Assembly: GCA_958405565.1 (NCBI GenBank)
Contig: CATYEN010000019.1
Location: forward strand, 1-38,421
Direction: 5' to 3'
DNA from: an uncultured Collinsella sp.
GTDB lineage: Bacteria; Actinomycetota; Coriobacteriia; Coriobacteriales; Coriobacteriaceae
Length of the DNA stretch: 38,421 bases
Under the pieces are notes generated by a model. The model made no database searches. It saw only the letters and a list, made by a program, of their open reading frames with translations, and had not been told where the DNA came from. The position numbers and the translations under genes are program-made. Positions 30,549 through 38,421 of the stretch are shown here, piece after piece (positions within the stretch are counted from its first letter, which is position 1; every line of letters starts with the position of its first letter).

Positions 30549-31949
30549 ATGGCACAGTATCAGCTGCCCCGTGACTTCTTCTTTGGCGCCGCTATGTCCG
30601 GCCCGCAGACTGAGGGCCAGTGGAACCAGGGCGGCAAGCTCGAGAACCTGTGGGACACCTGGTCCATCCAGGATCTGGGTTCGTTCTACAACCGCGTTGG
30701 CTCTTATGCCGGCAATGACTTTATGGCTAAGTACCAGGAGGACCTTCGCATTATGAAGGACTTGGGTCTGGATACCTATCGCACCTCCATCCAGTGGAGT
30801 CGTCTGCTCGATGCCGACGGCAACCTTAATGAGGAGGGCGCCGCGTGGTACCACGAGCTGTTCCGTGCCTCTCGCGAGGCTGGATTGGAGCCGTTCGTCA
30901 ACCTGTACCACTTTGACATGCCCACCTACCTCTTTGACCGCGGCGGTTGGGAGAGCCGCGAGGTCGTCGAGGCTTACGCTCATTACGCCGATGTGGCCTT
31001 CCGCGAGTTTGGCCAGGAGATCAAGTACTGGTTCACCTTTAACGAGCCCATTGTCGAACCCGAGCAGCGCTATCAGGAGGGCGTGTGGTTCCCGCAGCTC
31101 CACGACTATAGCCGCGCTCGCACCGTTCAGTATCACATCTCGGTGGCGCATGCGCTGGCCGTGGCCAACTACCGTCGCGCCTATGACGAGGGCGCCGTTC
31201 GCGCCGATGCCAAGATCGGCATGATTAACTGCTTTACCCCGGTCTACACCAAGGAGAACCCCAGCGAGGCAGACCTCGAGGCCGTGCGTATGACCAGCGG
31301 TATCAACAATCGCTGGTGGCTCGACCTTATTACCAAGGGTGAGCTTCCCGCCGACGTGCTCGACAGCCTGGCCGAGGGCGGCGTTAAGCTCCCGTTCCGT
31401 GCCGGCGACCAGGAGATTCTCAAGCAGGGCGTTGTCGACTGGCTCGGTTGCAACTACTACCACCCCACGCGCGTCCAGGCTCCGGCGAGCAAGGTCGACC
31501 AGTACGGCCTGCCGCACTTTGCCGACGAGTACGTATGGCCCGATGCCGTTATGAACGAGAGCCGCGGCTGGGAGATCTACCCGCAAGGCCTCTACGACTT
31601 TGGCATGGACTGCGCTAAGAACTACCCCGATCTTGAGTGGTTCGTTTCCGAGAACGGTATCGGCATCATGGACGAATACAAGAACCGTGACGCCGAGGGG
31701 ACCATTCAGGACGACTACCGCGTTGACTTTGTGCGTCAACACCTGGAGTGGGTCGCCAAGGCAATCGCCGAGGGTGCCAAATGCCGCGGATACCATTATT
31801 GGGCCGTCATCGATAACTGGTCTTGGGCGAATGCCTTTAAGAACCGTTACGGCTTTGTCGAGGTCGACCTCATGGACGGCTACAAGCGCCGTCTTAAGAA
31901 GTCGGCAGCCTGGCTCAGGCAGGTCGCTACGACCCACGTGGTTGACTAG
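30549..31949 (+). CDS. Glycoside hydrolase family 1, probable 6-phospho-beta-glucosidase
   Basis: This 466-residue GH1 enzyme has the acid/base Glu166 in TFNEP and the nucleophile Glu368 in SENG. The C-terminal part reads WSWANAFKNRYGFVEVDL and then YKRRLKKSAAW; the Lys/Arg/Tyr-rich loop agrees with binding of a 6-phosphate, but I did not prove the Ser-Lys-Tyr triad by alignment, so a plain beta-glucosidase is possible. It is the first gene of an operon with PTS IIC, IIB and IIA of the lactose/cellobiose family, which would deliver 6-phospho-beta-glucosides. GTGAGGAC precedes the ATG. Confidence 0.93.
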   Translation: MAQYQLPRDFFFGAAMSGPQTEGQWNQGGKLENLWDTWSIQDLGSFYNRVGSYAGNDFMAKYQEDLRIMKDLGLDTYRTSIQWSRLLDADGNLNEEGAAWYHELFRASREAGLEPFVNLYHFDMPTYLFDRGGWESREVVEAYAHYADVAFREFGQEIKYWFTFNEPIVEPEQRYQEGVWFPQLHDYSRARTVQYHISVAHALAVANYRRAYDEGAVRADAKIGMINCFTPVYTKENPSEADLEAVRMTSGINNRWWLDLITKGELPADVLDSLAEGGVKLPFRAGDQEILKQGVVDWLGCNYYHPTRVQAPASKVDQYGLPHFADEYVWPDAVMNESRGWEIYPQGLYDFGMDCAKNYPDLEWFVSENGIGIMDEYKNRDAEGTIQDDYRVDFVRQHLEWVAKAIAEGAKCRGYHYWAVIDNWSWANAFKNRYGFVEVDLMDGYKRRLKKSAAWLRQVATTHVVD

Positions 31950-32069
31950 CGACCGGGCAAACGCCCAAACCGCGCGCCGTCGCGCGCGAAACATGGCACA
32001 TCTGGTGGCAGAGGGCGACAGACCACCGTGCGCATAGGAAAAGGCCGGATTTGAAAGTTAGGAGCAATC

Positions 32070-33422
32070 ATGGCCAGTGACAACGGAAAGAGCTTCCTCG
32101 ACAAGTTTGCCGAGGTCTCTGCGAAGGTGGGAAACCAGGTTCACCTGCGTTCCCTGCGCGATGCCTTCGCAACCATCACGCCGCTCTATATCCTTGCGGG
32201 TATCGCGGTTCTTATTAACAACGTCGTGTTCCCCCTGTTCCCGCTCGATGCAGCGGGCCTTGCCAACCTTCAGACCTGGGGTTCGGCAATTACGCTGGGC
32301 ACCCTCAACGTCTCTGCCATTATCTTGGCCGGATTGATTGGCTACAGCCTCGCTAAGAACGAGCGCTTCGATAACCCGCTTGCCTGCGTGGTCGTCGCCA
32401 TCTCCGCTTTCGTCATCATGATGCCGCAACAGATCACCGCCACGCTTGCCGCCACGAGCCCGCTGCTCACCGACAAGATTACCTCTGCCGAAGTCACGGG
32501 CGCCCTTTCGACTGCCAACACCGGCACCAACGGTCTGTTCGCGGCCATTATCATCGCCCTGCTCTCCGTCACCCTCTTCATCAAGATTTCCGGCGTCGAG
32601 AAGCTTAAGGTCAAGCTGGGCGAGGGTGTGCCTCCCGCGGTCTCCAACTCCTTTAACGTCATGATCCCGATGCTGCTCAACCTCTCGATCTTCGCCATTG
32701 CCGCGGCTCTGCTCGCCGTGTTTGCCGGCACCGATCTGTGCACCATCATCTCCACGTGCATTTCCAACCCGCTCAAGAGCATCATGAACGCCGGTCCGTG
32801 GGCTGTTATCCTCATCTACACGCTTGCGAACCTGCTGTTCTGCGTCGGTATTCACCAGTCCACCATCTCTGGCGCTACCGTCGAGCCGATCCTGACCATG
32901 CTCATCGTCGACAACATGGCTACCTTTGCCGCCGGCGGCACCATCCAGCCCGATCACTACATGAACATGCAGATCGTCAACAGCTTCGCCCTCATCGGCG
33001 GCTCGGGCTGCACCCTCATGCTTCTGCTCGATACCTTCCTGTTCTCCAAGAACAAGGCTTCCAAGACCGTTGCCAAGATGGCTATCGTTCCTGGCCTGTT
33101 TAACATTAACGAGCCGGTCATCTACGGTTACCCCGTCGTGTACAACCTGCCGCTCATGATTCCGTTCGTGCTTCTTCCCGACCTGTTCATCGGCATCACC
33201 TATGGCCTGACCTGCGCGGGCATCATCAGCCCCTGCATCGCCCAGGTGCCTTGGACCATGCCTCCCGTCATCAACGCCCTGCTTGCCACGGGCTTTGACT
33301 GGCGCGCCGGCGTGTGGCAGGCTCTCGAGCTCGTCATCGGCATGGCTGTCTACCTGCCCTTTATGAGGATCTCCGAGAAAGCCATCGCCAAGCAGGAGGC
33401 CCTTGCCGAGCAGAACGCCTAA
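32070..33422 (+). CDS. celB: PTS lactose/cellobiose-family EIIC
   Basis: A 450-residue integral membrane permease with about ten hydrophobic segments, which imports a beta-glucoside while EIIB phosphorylates it. Family features: the N-terminal LRSLRDAFATITPLYILAG, the NEPVIYGYPVVYN loop that holds the sugar (at about 346-358), and PPVINALLATGFDWRAG near the C terminus. AGTTAGGAG is well placed before the ATG. It follows the GH1 gene by 120 nt, a gap with GC-rich hairpin potential but no T run. Sugar specificity (cellobiose, other beta-glucoside) cannot be read from sequence. Confidence 0.95.
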   Translation: MASDNGKSFLDKFAEVSAKVGNQVHLRSLRDAFATITPLYILAGIAVLINNVVFPLFPLDAAGLANLQTWGSAITLGTLNVSAIILAGLIGYSLAKNERFDNPLACVVVAISAFVIMMPQQITATLAATSPLLTDKITSAEVTGALSTANTGTNGLFAAIIIALLSVTLFIKISGVEKLKVKLGEGVPPAVSNSFNVMIPMLLNLSIFAIAAALLAVFAGTDLCTIISTCISNPLKSIMNAGPWAVILIYTLANLLFCVGIHQSTISGATVEPILTMLIVDNMATFAAGGTIQPDHYMNMQIVNSFALIGGSGCTLMLLLDTFLFSKNKASKTVAKMAIVPGLFNINEPVIYGYPVVYNLPLMIPFVLLPDLFIGITYGLTCAGIISPCIAQVPWTMPPVINALLATGFDWRAGVWQALELVIGMAVYLPFMRISEKAIAKQEALAEQNA

Positions 33423-33446
33423 ACGTTCGTTTTCCCTTCCATTGTT

Positions 33447-33477
33447 GCGGGCACCGGTACGCGGTGCCGGTGCCCGC
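33447..33477 (+). other. Inter-cistronic hairpin between EIIC and EIIB genes
   Basis: A perfect 11-bp stem (GCGGGCACCGG with CCGGTGCCCGC) with a 9-nt loop and no T run. It is probably an RNA processing or stability element that lets the small soluble subunits be made in greater amount than the permease. Confidence 0.55.
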
Positions 33478-33576
33478 GGCTCTCCTCCTGCGTAAAGATG
33501 CAGGGGGTGGGTACAGTAGCCGCAAGGAATAAAACCAGTTGTCGTCTGCGCGCCGCGCAGTAATAAGGAGGAAACC

Positions 33577-33879
33577 ATGAAGAAGATCATGCTTTGCTGC
33601 AATGCCGGCATGTCCACGAGCCTGCTGGTCCAGAAGATGCAGTCCGAGGTCGCGAGCCGCGGTCTGGACATCGAGGTCGAGGCTCGCCCCATGAACGAGG
33701 CTCACGATCACCTGGACGAGTGCGACATCCTGCTGCTCGGCCCGCAGATTGGCTACACCAAGGGCGATTTTGAGAAGGAGGCCGCCGGCCGTTTCCCGGT
33801 CGAGGTCATCAACATGGTCGATTACGGCCGTATGAACGCCGCCGGCATCATTGACCACTGCGTCAGCGTGATGGGCTAG
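33577..33879 (+). CDS. celA: PTS lactose/cellobiose-family EIIB
   Basis: A 100-residue EIIB with the P-loop-like CNAGMSTSLL; Cys8 is the phospho-accepting residue. It also has GPQIGY, typical of the cellobiose subunit, where the protein moves phosphate from EIIA to the incoming sugar. AAGGAGG lies 6 nt before the ATG. The EIIA gene begins about 9 nt after the stop. Confidence 0.95.
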   Translation: MKKIMLCCNAGMSTSLLVQKMQSEVASRGLDIEVEARPMNEAHDHLDECDILLLGPQIGYTKGDFEKEAAGRFPVEVINMVDYGRMNAAGIIDHCVSVMG

Positions 33880-33888
33880 GTGCGGCGC

Positions 33889-34221
33889 ATGGAGGATATG
33901 AACGAGCTGCAGATGACCTGCTTCGAGATCATCAGCTATGTCGGCACCGCCAAGAGCATGTACATCAATGCCGTGCAAAAGGCCAAGGCGGGCGATTTTG
34001 ACGCCGCCGAGGAGCTTATTAAGCAGGGTGACGAGGCTTACAACGGTGGCCACGATGTTCACATGGGGCTCCTTAAAAAGGAGGCCAACGGCGAGCGTAA
34101 CGGCGAGGCCCCGCTGATTCTGCTGCATGCCGAGGACCAGATGGCCGGCACCGAGACCATGCGCGTCATGGCCACGGAGCTCATCGAGGTCCACAAGCAG
34201 CTGCAGGCGCTTAAGGCCTAG
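33889..34221 (+). CDS. celC: PTS lactose/cellobiose-family EIIA
   Basis: A 110-residue all-helical EIIA. The phospho-accepting residue is His80 in LLHAEDQMAG, in the family position near the start of the last helix. It receives phosphate from HPr and gives it to the EIIB encoded just before. Start choice is uncertain: GTG 33880 directly follows the EIIB stop, ATG 33889 has AGGTG upstream, and ATG 33898 has GGAGG too near. It is the last gene of the operon, with a terminator 60 nt after the stop. Confidence 0.93.
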   Translation: MEDMNELQMTCFEIISYVGTAKSMYINAVQKAKAGDFDAAEELIKQGDEAYNGGHDVHMGLLKKEANGERNGEAPLILLHAEDQMAGTETMRVMATELIEVHKQLQALKA

Positions 34222-34279
34222 TCGGCGTTATTGCCGCCACGGACCGTGCGGTCCAACAGACAACACAGTCCCTTTGACG

Positions 34280-34317
34280 GGCGCCGGGAGTCTCCGCCTC
34301 CCGGCGCCTTTATATTT
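34280..34317 (+). terminator. Intrinsic terminator of the beta-glucoside PTS operon
   Basis: A perfect 11-bp stem GGCGCCGGGAG (34280-34290) with CTCCCGGCGCC (34298-34308), then TTTATATTT. Confidence 0.9.
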
Positions 34318-34370
34318 GGGGAAGGTCTTGCGCGGCCTGTTGAGCAGCCATTTGCGTTTCCCCAGATAGA

Positions 34371-34393
34371 CCCTGCCAAAACAAACCTGTCCC
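34371..34393. repeat. REP-like unit, single copy of the 30426 family
   Basis: CCCTGCCAAAACAAACCTGT (then CCC) is the inverted form of the unit at 30426-30451, differing at a few positions, and is also close to the unit at 30491-30515. It lies about 70 nt upstream of the glucokinase gene. Confidence 0.6.
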
Positions 34394-34462
34394 TTTTTGG
34401 TAGGTTTTTGCCTTGGGAGCGGTACCATACAGGCAATGTTTAAACGAGAAAGGTGGGCTCCC

Positions 34463-35416
34463 ATGGAACCTAAGCAGTATTACATCGGCATTGACGTCGG
34501 CGGCACTTCGGTTAAGGAGGGCCTGTTCGACGAGGACGGCAACCTGCTGGCCAAGGCCAGCGTGCCCACGCCTCCCATCGTTGACGCCGCGGGCTTTGCC
34601 GCGGTGACCGAGGCTATCGACCAGGTGGTCGCCAAGGCCCAGATTCCGCGCGCCTTTGTGGCGGGCATTGGTCTGGCCGTTCCGTGTCCCATCCCGGCAT
34701 CGGGCGATGCCAAGGTCAAGGCCAACATTGCTATTAACCTGCCCGAGCTAAGAGTCGCCATTCAGAAGCACTGCCCCGACGCGGTCGTTAAGTACGAGAA
34801 CGATGCCAACGCCGCTGCCATGGGTGAGGCTTGGCTCGGCTCTGCCAAGGGCGTGCAGAACGTGGTGATGGTCACCATCGGTACCGGCGTGGGCGGCGGC
34901 GTTATCGTCAACGGCGACGTGGTGTCGGGCGTTGTGGGTGCCGGCGGTGAGATTGGCCACATGTGCCTGAACCCCGAAGAGGAGCGCACCTGCGGCTGCG
35001 GCGGCCATGGCCACCTGGAGCAGTATTCCAGCGCTACTGGCGTGGTGAGCAACTACCTTGCCGAGTGCAAGAAGGCGGGCGTCGACCCCATCGAGCTCAC
35101 CGGCCCCTCCGATTCCAAAGACGTGTTCCAGGCCTGCCGCGAGGGCGACAAGCTCGCGCTGGCAGCTGCCGATACCATGGCCGACTATCTCGGCCGTGCC
35201 CTGGCGCTTATTGCCAACGTGGTCGATCCCGAGATGTTCCTGATTGGTGGCGGCGCTTCCGCTTCGGCCGATGTCTACCTCGACAAGGTCCGCGAGCACT
35301 TTAAGCAGTACGCGCTTTCTGCCTCGCGCGAGACGCCCATCAAGGTCGCTTCGCTCGGAAACGACGCCGGCATCATCGGTGCCGCCTACGTAGCCCTGCG
35401 CGCTGCCGGTAAATAG
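34463..35416 (+). CDS. ROK-family glucokinase
   Basis: This 317-residue ROK kinase phosphorylates glucose with ATP. It shows the N-terminal ATP motif GIDVGGTSVK, the sugar-binding ENDANAAAMGE, GTGVGGGVIVNG, and the zinc motif CGCGGHGHLEQY, in which the usual third cysteine (CxCGxxGCxE) is His. The C-terminal IGGGASAS contacts ATP. The start at 34463 is supported by GAAAGGTGGG. It follows the beta-glucoside operon and can use the unphosphorylated glucose that the GH1 enzyme releases. Other ROK sugars such as mannose cannot be excluded. Confidence 0.92.
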   Translation: MEPKQYYIGIDVGGTSVKEGLFDEDGNLLAKASVPTPPIVDAAGFAAVTEAIDQVVAKAQIPRAFVAGIGLAVPCPIPASGDAKVKANIAINLPELRVAIQKHCPDAVVKYENDANAAAMGEAWLGSAKGVQNVVMVTIGTGVGGGVIVNGDVVSGVVGAGGEIGHMCLNPEEERTCGCGGHGHLEQYSSATGVVSNYLAECKKAGVDPIELTGPSDSKDVFQACREGDKLALAAADTMADYLGRALALIANVVDPEMFLIGGGASASADVYLDKVREHFKQYALSASRETPIKVASLGNDAGIIGAAYVALRAAGK

Positions 35417-35417
35417 C

Positions 35418-35449
35418 TGGTGCAAGGGGGTCAGGTTACTTTGCACCAA
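35418..35449. repeat. REP-like hairpin, copy 2 (inverted to 23051)
   Basis: TGGTGCAA...TTGCACCA ends are inverted around GGGGTCAGGTTAC, forming a hairpin. About 29 of 32 positions match the complement of 23051-23082. It starts 2 nt after the glucokinase stop codon. A partial further unit (TGGTGCAAAAGGGACAG) follows at 35452. Confidence 0.7.
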
Positions 35450-35582
35450 CATGGTGCAAAAGGGACAGCCTTGGCCCCCATGCCTGCCCCAAAATATGCC
35501 GTGGCCCTTCCGTCTGCGAAGGCTCGGCATCGGCGTGCTACCATAGCTACGTCCAAGTACACATATCAAGTGGAGGATATCC

Positions 35583-36506
35583 ATGGCAAACGTTCTTGTC
35601 TTTGGTCACCAGAACCCTGATAACGACGCCATCATGAGCGCCGTCGTCCTGTCCCAGCTGCTCAACCAGGTTGAGTATGCCGGCAACACCTACGAGGCCT
35701 GCGCCCTTGGTCAGCTTCCGGCCGAGTCCGCCAAGCTGCTTGCCGACGCCGGCATTGCCGAGCCCCGCGTGATTGAGTCCGTCGAGGCCGGTCAGCTCGT
35801 CGTCCTCACCGACCACAACGAGTCTGCCCAGTCCGTTGCCGGTCTTAAGGACGCCACGGTCTTTGGTGTCGTCGATCATCACCGCATCGGCGACTTCGAG
35901 ACCGCCGGCCCGCTGCACTACATCTGCCTGCCCTGGGGCTCCAGCTGCACCATCGTCACCAAGCTCGCCGGCGTGCTCGGCGTTGAGCTTTCCGACGTCC
36001 AGGCTAAGCTGCTGCTCTCGGCCATGATGACCGATACGCTCATGCTCAAGAGCCCCACCACCACCGATGTCGACCGCACCGTTGCCGCCAAGCTCGGCGA
36101 GCAGGTGGGCGTCGACCCGGTCAAGTTTGGCATGGAGGTCTTCCTCACCCGTCCGTCCGGCTCCTTCACTGCAGCCGAGATGGTCGGCAACGACATCAAG
36201 ATGTTCGAGCCCGCTGGCAAGAAGCTGCTCATTGGCCAGTACGAGACCGTCGACAAGAGCCGCGCGCTCGGCATGATCGACGAGATCCGCGAGGCCATGC
36301 GCGCCTACGCCGCCGAGAAGGGTGCCGACGGCATCGTCCTGTGCATCACCGACATCATGGAGGAGGGCTCGCAGGTCCTGCTCGAGGGCGAGACCGAGGC
36401 TGCTCAGAAGGGCCTGGGCATTGCCGACGAGCACGACGGCGTCTGGATGCCGGGCGTCCTCTCCCGCAAAAAGCAGGTCGCTGCCCCCATCATGGCCGCC
36501 TGCTAG
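35583..36506 (+). CDS. ppaC: Manganese-dependent inorganic pyrophosphatase (family II)
   Basis: This 307-residue DHH-family enzyme hydrolyses pyrophosphate to phosphate, which pulls biosynthetic reactions forward. Metal-binding motifs: GHQNPDND at the N terminus, then LTDHNE and DHHRIGD, and the C-terminal substrate-binding SRKKQV. Length is normal, and no CBS or DRTGG regulatory insert is present. GTGGAGG lies 8 nt before the ATG. It is a single-gene unit with its own terminator. Confidence 0.96.
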   Translation: MANVLVFGHQNPDNDAIMSAVVLSQLLNQVEYAGNTYEACALGQLPAESAKLLADAGIAEPRVIESVEAGQLVVLTDHNESAQSVAGLKDATVFGVVDHHRIGDFETAGPLHYICLPWGSSCTIVTKLAGVLGVELSDVQAKLLLSAMMTDTLMLKSPTTTDVDRTVAAKLGEQVGVDPVKFGMEVFLTRPSGSFTAAEMVGNDIKMFEPAGKKLLIGQYETVDKSRALGMIDEIREAMRAYAAEKGADGIVLCITDIMEEGSQVLLEGETEAAQKGLGIADEHDGVWMPGVLSRKKQVAAPIMAAC

Positions 36507-36525
36507 GTTTAGTTGACCGAACGCC

Positions 36526-36566
36526 ACGACCGGATCGCGGACGCCCCGCGCTCCGGTCGTTTTTTG
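36526..36566 (+). terminator. Intrinsic terminator of ppaC
   Basis: ACGACCGGA (36526-36534) pairs with TCCGGTCGT (36552-36560), with an inner CGCGG/CCGCG stem, followed by six T. Confidence 0.9.
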
Positions 36567-36703
36567 TGCACGACGCTGCGTCGTCTCTTGGGCAGGCGCG
36601 CCCGTGCCGTTGAGCAAATAATGTTCAACCTGTGGTTCCGCTTTTCGGCCACGCCTGCGTGCTTGTCGTGCAGGGTAGGCTAGATGCAAGCGTAATACGT
36701 TAG

Positions 36704-36740
36704 AGCGCGGCGCCGCCACTTGGGCGGGCCGTGCTTTTTT
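36704..36740 (+). terminator. Terminator-like hairpin in the nhaA leader
   Basis: AGCGCGGCGCCGCC (36704-36717) pairs with GGGCGGGCCGTGCT (36722-36735) with about two mismatches, and TTTTT follows. It ends 33 nt before the nhaA ATG. As ppaC already has its own terminator at 36526, this second one is either an attenuator for nhaA or the end of a small RNA. A small hairpin, ACGGGAGCCTTCCCGT, follows at 36743. Confidence 0.65.
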
Positions 36741-36773
36741 AAGACGGGAGCCTTCCCGTGAAAGGAGCCGCCC

Positions 36774-38132
36774 ATGGCAGCAACTGAGCAGCTGTTCAAC
36801 GTTCGTGAGCGCAAGCGCTTTGAACGTCACGACATTTGGGAGCGCATCGCCGAGAACGGCACGATTTCCGCCGCCGTCATGGTCTTCGCCGCTATCGCCG
36901 CCGTCATCTGCGCCAACACCGATGCCTACGAGGCCATCCATCACTTTTTGGAGACCCCGCTGTATGTGGGCTTGGGCAACCTTACGGCCGGTCTCACCGT
37001 TGAGCTTTTCGTCAACGACTTCCTCATGGCGATTTTCTTTTTGTTGGTGGGCATTGAGCTTAAGTACGAGATGACGGTCGGCGAGCTCAAGAATCCGCGT
37101 CAGGCCATGCTTCCCATGCTGGCGGCCGTGGGCGGCGTCGTCGTTCCCGCCTGCATCTACCTGATCTTTAACCATGCCGGTGCCCGCAACGGTTGGGCCA
37201 TTCCCATGGCAACCGATATTGCCTTTGCGCTGGGCGTGCTGTCGCTTTTGGGCAATCGCGTGCCCAACGGCGTGCGCGTGTTCTTCTCGACGCTCGCTAT
37301 TGCCGACGACCTGATTTCCATCGCCGCCATCGCCATTTTCTACGGTCAGAGCCCCAATCCGTTTTGGTTGGGCGCCGCCGCGCTTGTGACCTGCGCGCTC
37401 GTGTGGCTTAACAAGACGCAGCATTACCGCCTTGCCCCGTATTCGGTACTGGGTCTGCTGTTGTGGTTCTGCATGTTCAAGAGCGGCGTGCACGCTACGC
37501 TTGCCGGCGTCATCTTGGCCTTCACCATTCCGGCCAAGTGCGGCGTCAAGCTCGATAGCCTTACCGATTGGCTGGGCGAGTGCCTGCCGTTGCTCGATGA
37601 CCGCTACGACGACGAGGCGCACATCCTGGGCCAGCATGACTTTACCGTCTCGACAACCAAGGTCGAGCGCGTCATGCACCGCGTGACCCCGCCGCTTATC
37701 CGCATGGAGCGTCTGATCTCCATGCCGGTCAACTTTGTGATCCTGCCGATCTTTGCGTTCGTGAACGCGCAGGTTCGTCTGGTGGGCGTGGACATGAGCA
37801 CGCTGCTCACCGACCCGGTGACGCTCGGCGTGTACTTTGGCATGCTGCTGGGCAAGCCGATCGGCATCTTTGGTATGACGTTTGCCCTGGTTAAGCTTAA
37901 GGCCTGCGAGCTGCCGCACAATGTCAACTGGCACATGATTGCCGGCGTGGGCATTCTGGGCGGTATCGGCTTTACCATGTCGATCCTCATCAGCGGCCTC
38001 GCCTTCCCGACGGCCCAGTTTGAGGTTCTGGCTGCCAAGGCCGCTATTCTCGCCGGTTCGGTCACCGCTGCCGTGCTCGGCATGATCTACATGAGCGTGG
38101 TCTGCAAGCACCCCGCGCCCAAAGACGAGTAA
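36774..38132 (+). CDS. nhaA: Na+/H+ antiporter NhaA
   Basis: This 452-residue inner-membrane antiporter exports Na+ (or Li+) for protons. The ion-binding pair Asp178-Asp179 lies in LAIADDL, and Thr147-Asp148 of ATDIAFALG matches the unwound helix IV of the E. coli protein. About twelve hydrophobic segments are seen. A polar cytoplasmic loop (about 261-318, rich in Asp and charged residues) makes it about 60 residues longer than the E. coli form. AAAGGAG lies 7 nt before the ATG. Confidence 0.96.
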   Translation: MAATEQLFNVRERKRFERHDIWERIAENGTISAAVMVFAAIAAVICANTDAYEAIHHFLETPLYVGLGNLTAGLTVELFVNDFLMAIFFLLVGIELKYEMTVGELKNPRQAMLPMLAAVGGVVVPACIYLIFNHAGARNGWAIPMATDIAFALGVLSLLGNRVPNGVRVFFSTLAIADDLISIAAIAIFYGQSPNPFWLGAAALVTCALVWLNKTQHYRLAPYSVLGLLLWFCMFKSGVHATLAGVILAFTIPAKCGVKLDSLTDWLGECLPLLDDRYDDEAHILGQHDFTVSTTKVERVMHRVTPPLIRMERLISMPVNFVILPIFAFVNAQVRLVGVDMSTLLTDPVTLGVYFGMLLGKPIGIFGMTFALVKLKACELPHNVNWHMIAGVGILGGIGFTMSILISGLAFPTAQFEVLAAKAAILAGSVTAAVLGMIYMSVVCKHPAPKDE

Positions 38133-38216
38133 GAGCGCGAAAACCGGCTCCAGAACCGATTCGGGCGCGTTCAAAATGCGGATTCGGGCGGTGCTTGCCG
38201 CCTGCCAGACACGCCA

Positions 38217-38258
38217 GTGGTCAAAAAACGCCGTTTGTGAGTACTGTCACAAACGGCG
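38217..38258. repeat. GAGTACTGT-family repeat, single copy with hairpin
   Basis: Positions 38217-38248 match the ends of the 11698-11927 element (GTGGTCAAAAAACGCC...GAGTACTGT). Here the motif is built into a perfect 12-bp hairpin, CGCCGTTTGTGA (38229-38240) with TCACAAACGGCG (38247-38258) and loop GTACTG. The 38133-38421 end region holds no supported gene. Confidence 0.7.
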
Positions 38259-38390
38259 TATCATTTTAGGTGCGGAAAATAATGAACAAAGTTATAAGAA
38301 CTGTACGTTAATGAGTGACCATCGACTTCCAATTTGGCGCTAGCTGACGGTGATTAGGAAGTTTCAAGGTAGCGCGCAGAGATGTGGTGT

Positions 38391-38416
38391 AAGAGGCGGG
38401 GCATGCCCCGCCTCTT
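38391..38416. terminator. Terminator-like palindrome at the window end
   Basis: A perfect 26-bp palindrome, AAGAGGCGGGGCA with its complement, with a T-rich right flank. It may end a gene that lies outside the window or act in both directions. Confidence 0.55.
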
Positions 38417-38421
38417 CCCTT

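Noticed and set aside
35547..38174. Minus-strand open frame of 875 codons opposite ppaC and nhaA
   Set aside because: It is a shadow of two well-recognised genes, with Gly/His/Asp-rich composition and no domain.
1..38421. CRISPR array, rRNA operon, prophage or complete insertion sequence
   Set aside because: No regularly spaced identical repeats, no rRNA-like stretches, and no integrase or transposase motifs in any real gene of the window.

Overview
The window reads as a chromosomal segment of a high-GC, Gram-positive, fermentative gut actinobacterium. The best guess is a Coriobacteriia member such as Collinsella. This is inferred from GC-rich coding sequence, strong AGGAGG-type ribosome sites, several PTS genes, UppP and a Tudor-tailed PcrA, GluQ, a Mn-dependent pyrophosphatase, and the very repeat-rich intergenic DNA. 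No rRNA, CRISPR array, prophage or complete insertion sequence was seen.

Layout. 1-1702: tRNA-Leu(UAA), a TPR-like membrane protein, and an orphan galactitol-type PTS IIB with a small VOC protein. 1739-4712: a 184-bp palindromic element and a DUF4342-response regulator-histidine kinase operon on the minus strand. 4945-8095: two metallophosphoesterases around an unrecognised gene, a second copy of the 184-bp element and a small membrane protein. 8111-12678: gluQ, a DUF2207 membrane protein, a GNAT acetyltransferase and repeat-rich spacers. 12956-15521: purH and an unknown conserved-looking protein. 15540-19124: a PucR-type regulator divergent from an ornithine-cyclodeaminase-family enzyme and an aminotransferase. 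19295-22889: a BceRS-like two-component pair, a universal stress protein and uppP. 23223-28266: pcrA, then a two-gene AbiE/JHP0933-like nucleotidyltransferase toxin-antitoxin candidate. 28506-34221: manA, a GntR regulator, and a divergent beta-glucoside operon (GH1, PTS IIC, IIB, IIA). 34463-38132: ROK glucokinase, ppaC and nhaA.

How genes fit together. The carbohydrate block is coherent: a lactose/cellobiose-type PTS imports and phosphorylates a beta-glucoside, the GH1 enzyme splits it, ROK glucokinase phosphorylates the free glucose, and ManA links mannose-6-P with fructose-6-P. The GntR regulator, with a 20-bp perfect palindrome in front of it, probably controls the operon. UppP, the BceRS-like pair and the stress protein suggest envelope upkeep, although no BceAB transporter is in the window.

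The most unusual content is between genes. Two long palindromes (26125-26265 and 28358-28488, inverted to each other) share a conserved ~75-nt core but have completely different, self-complementary ~33-nt outer arms. Their inner stem shows two compensatory base-pair changes. They bracket the AT-richer toxin-antitoxin candidate together with two near-identical terminators. Several other dispersed families are present: the 184-bp inverted-repeat element (two copies of equal length), a GAGTACTGT-containing motif (three copies), and REP-like hairpins around 23051/35418 and 30426/34371. All alignments were done by eye.
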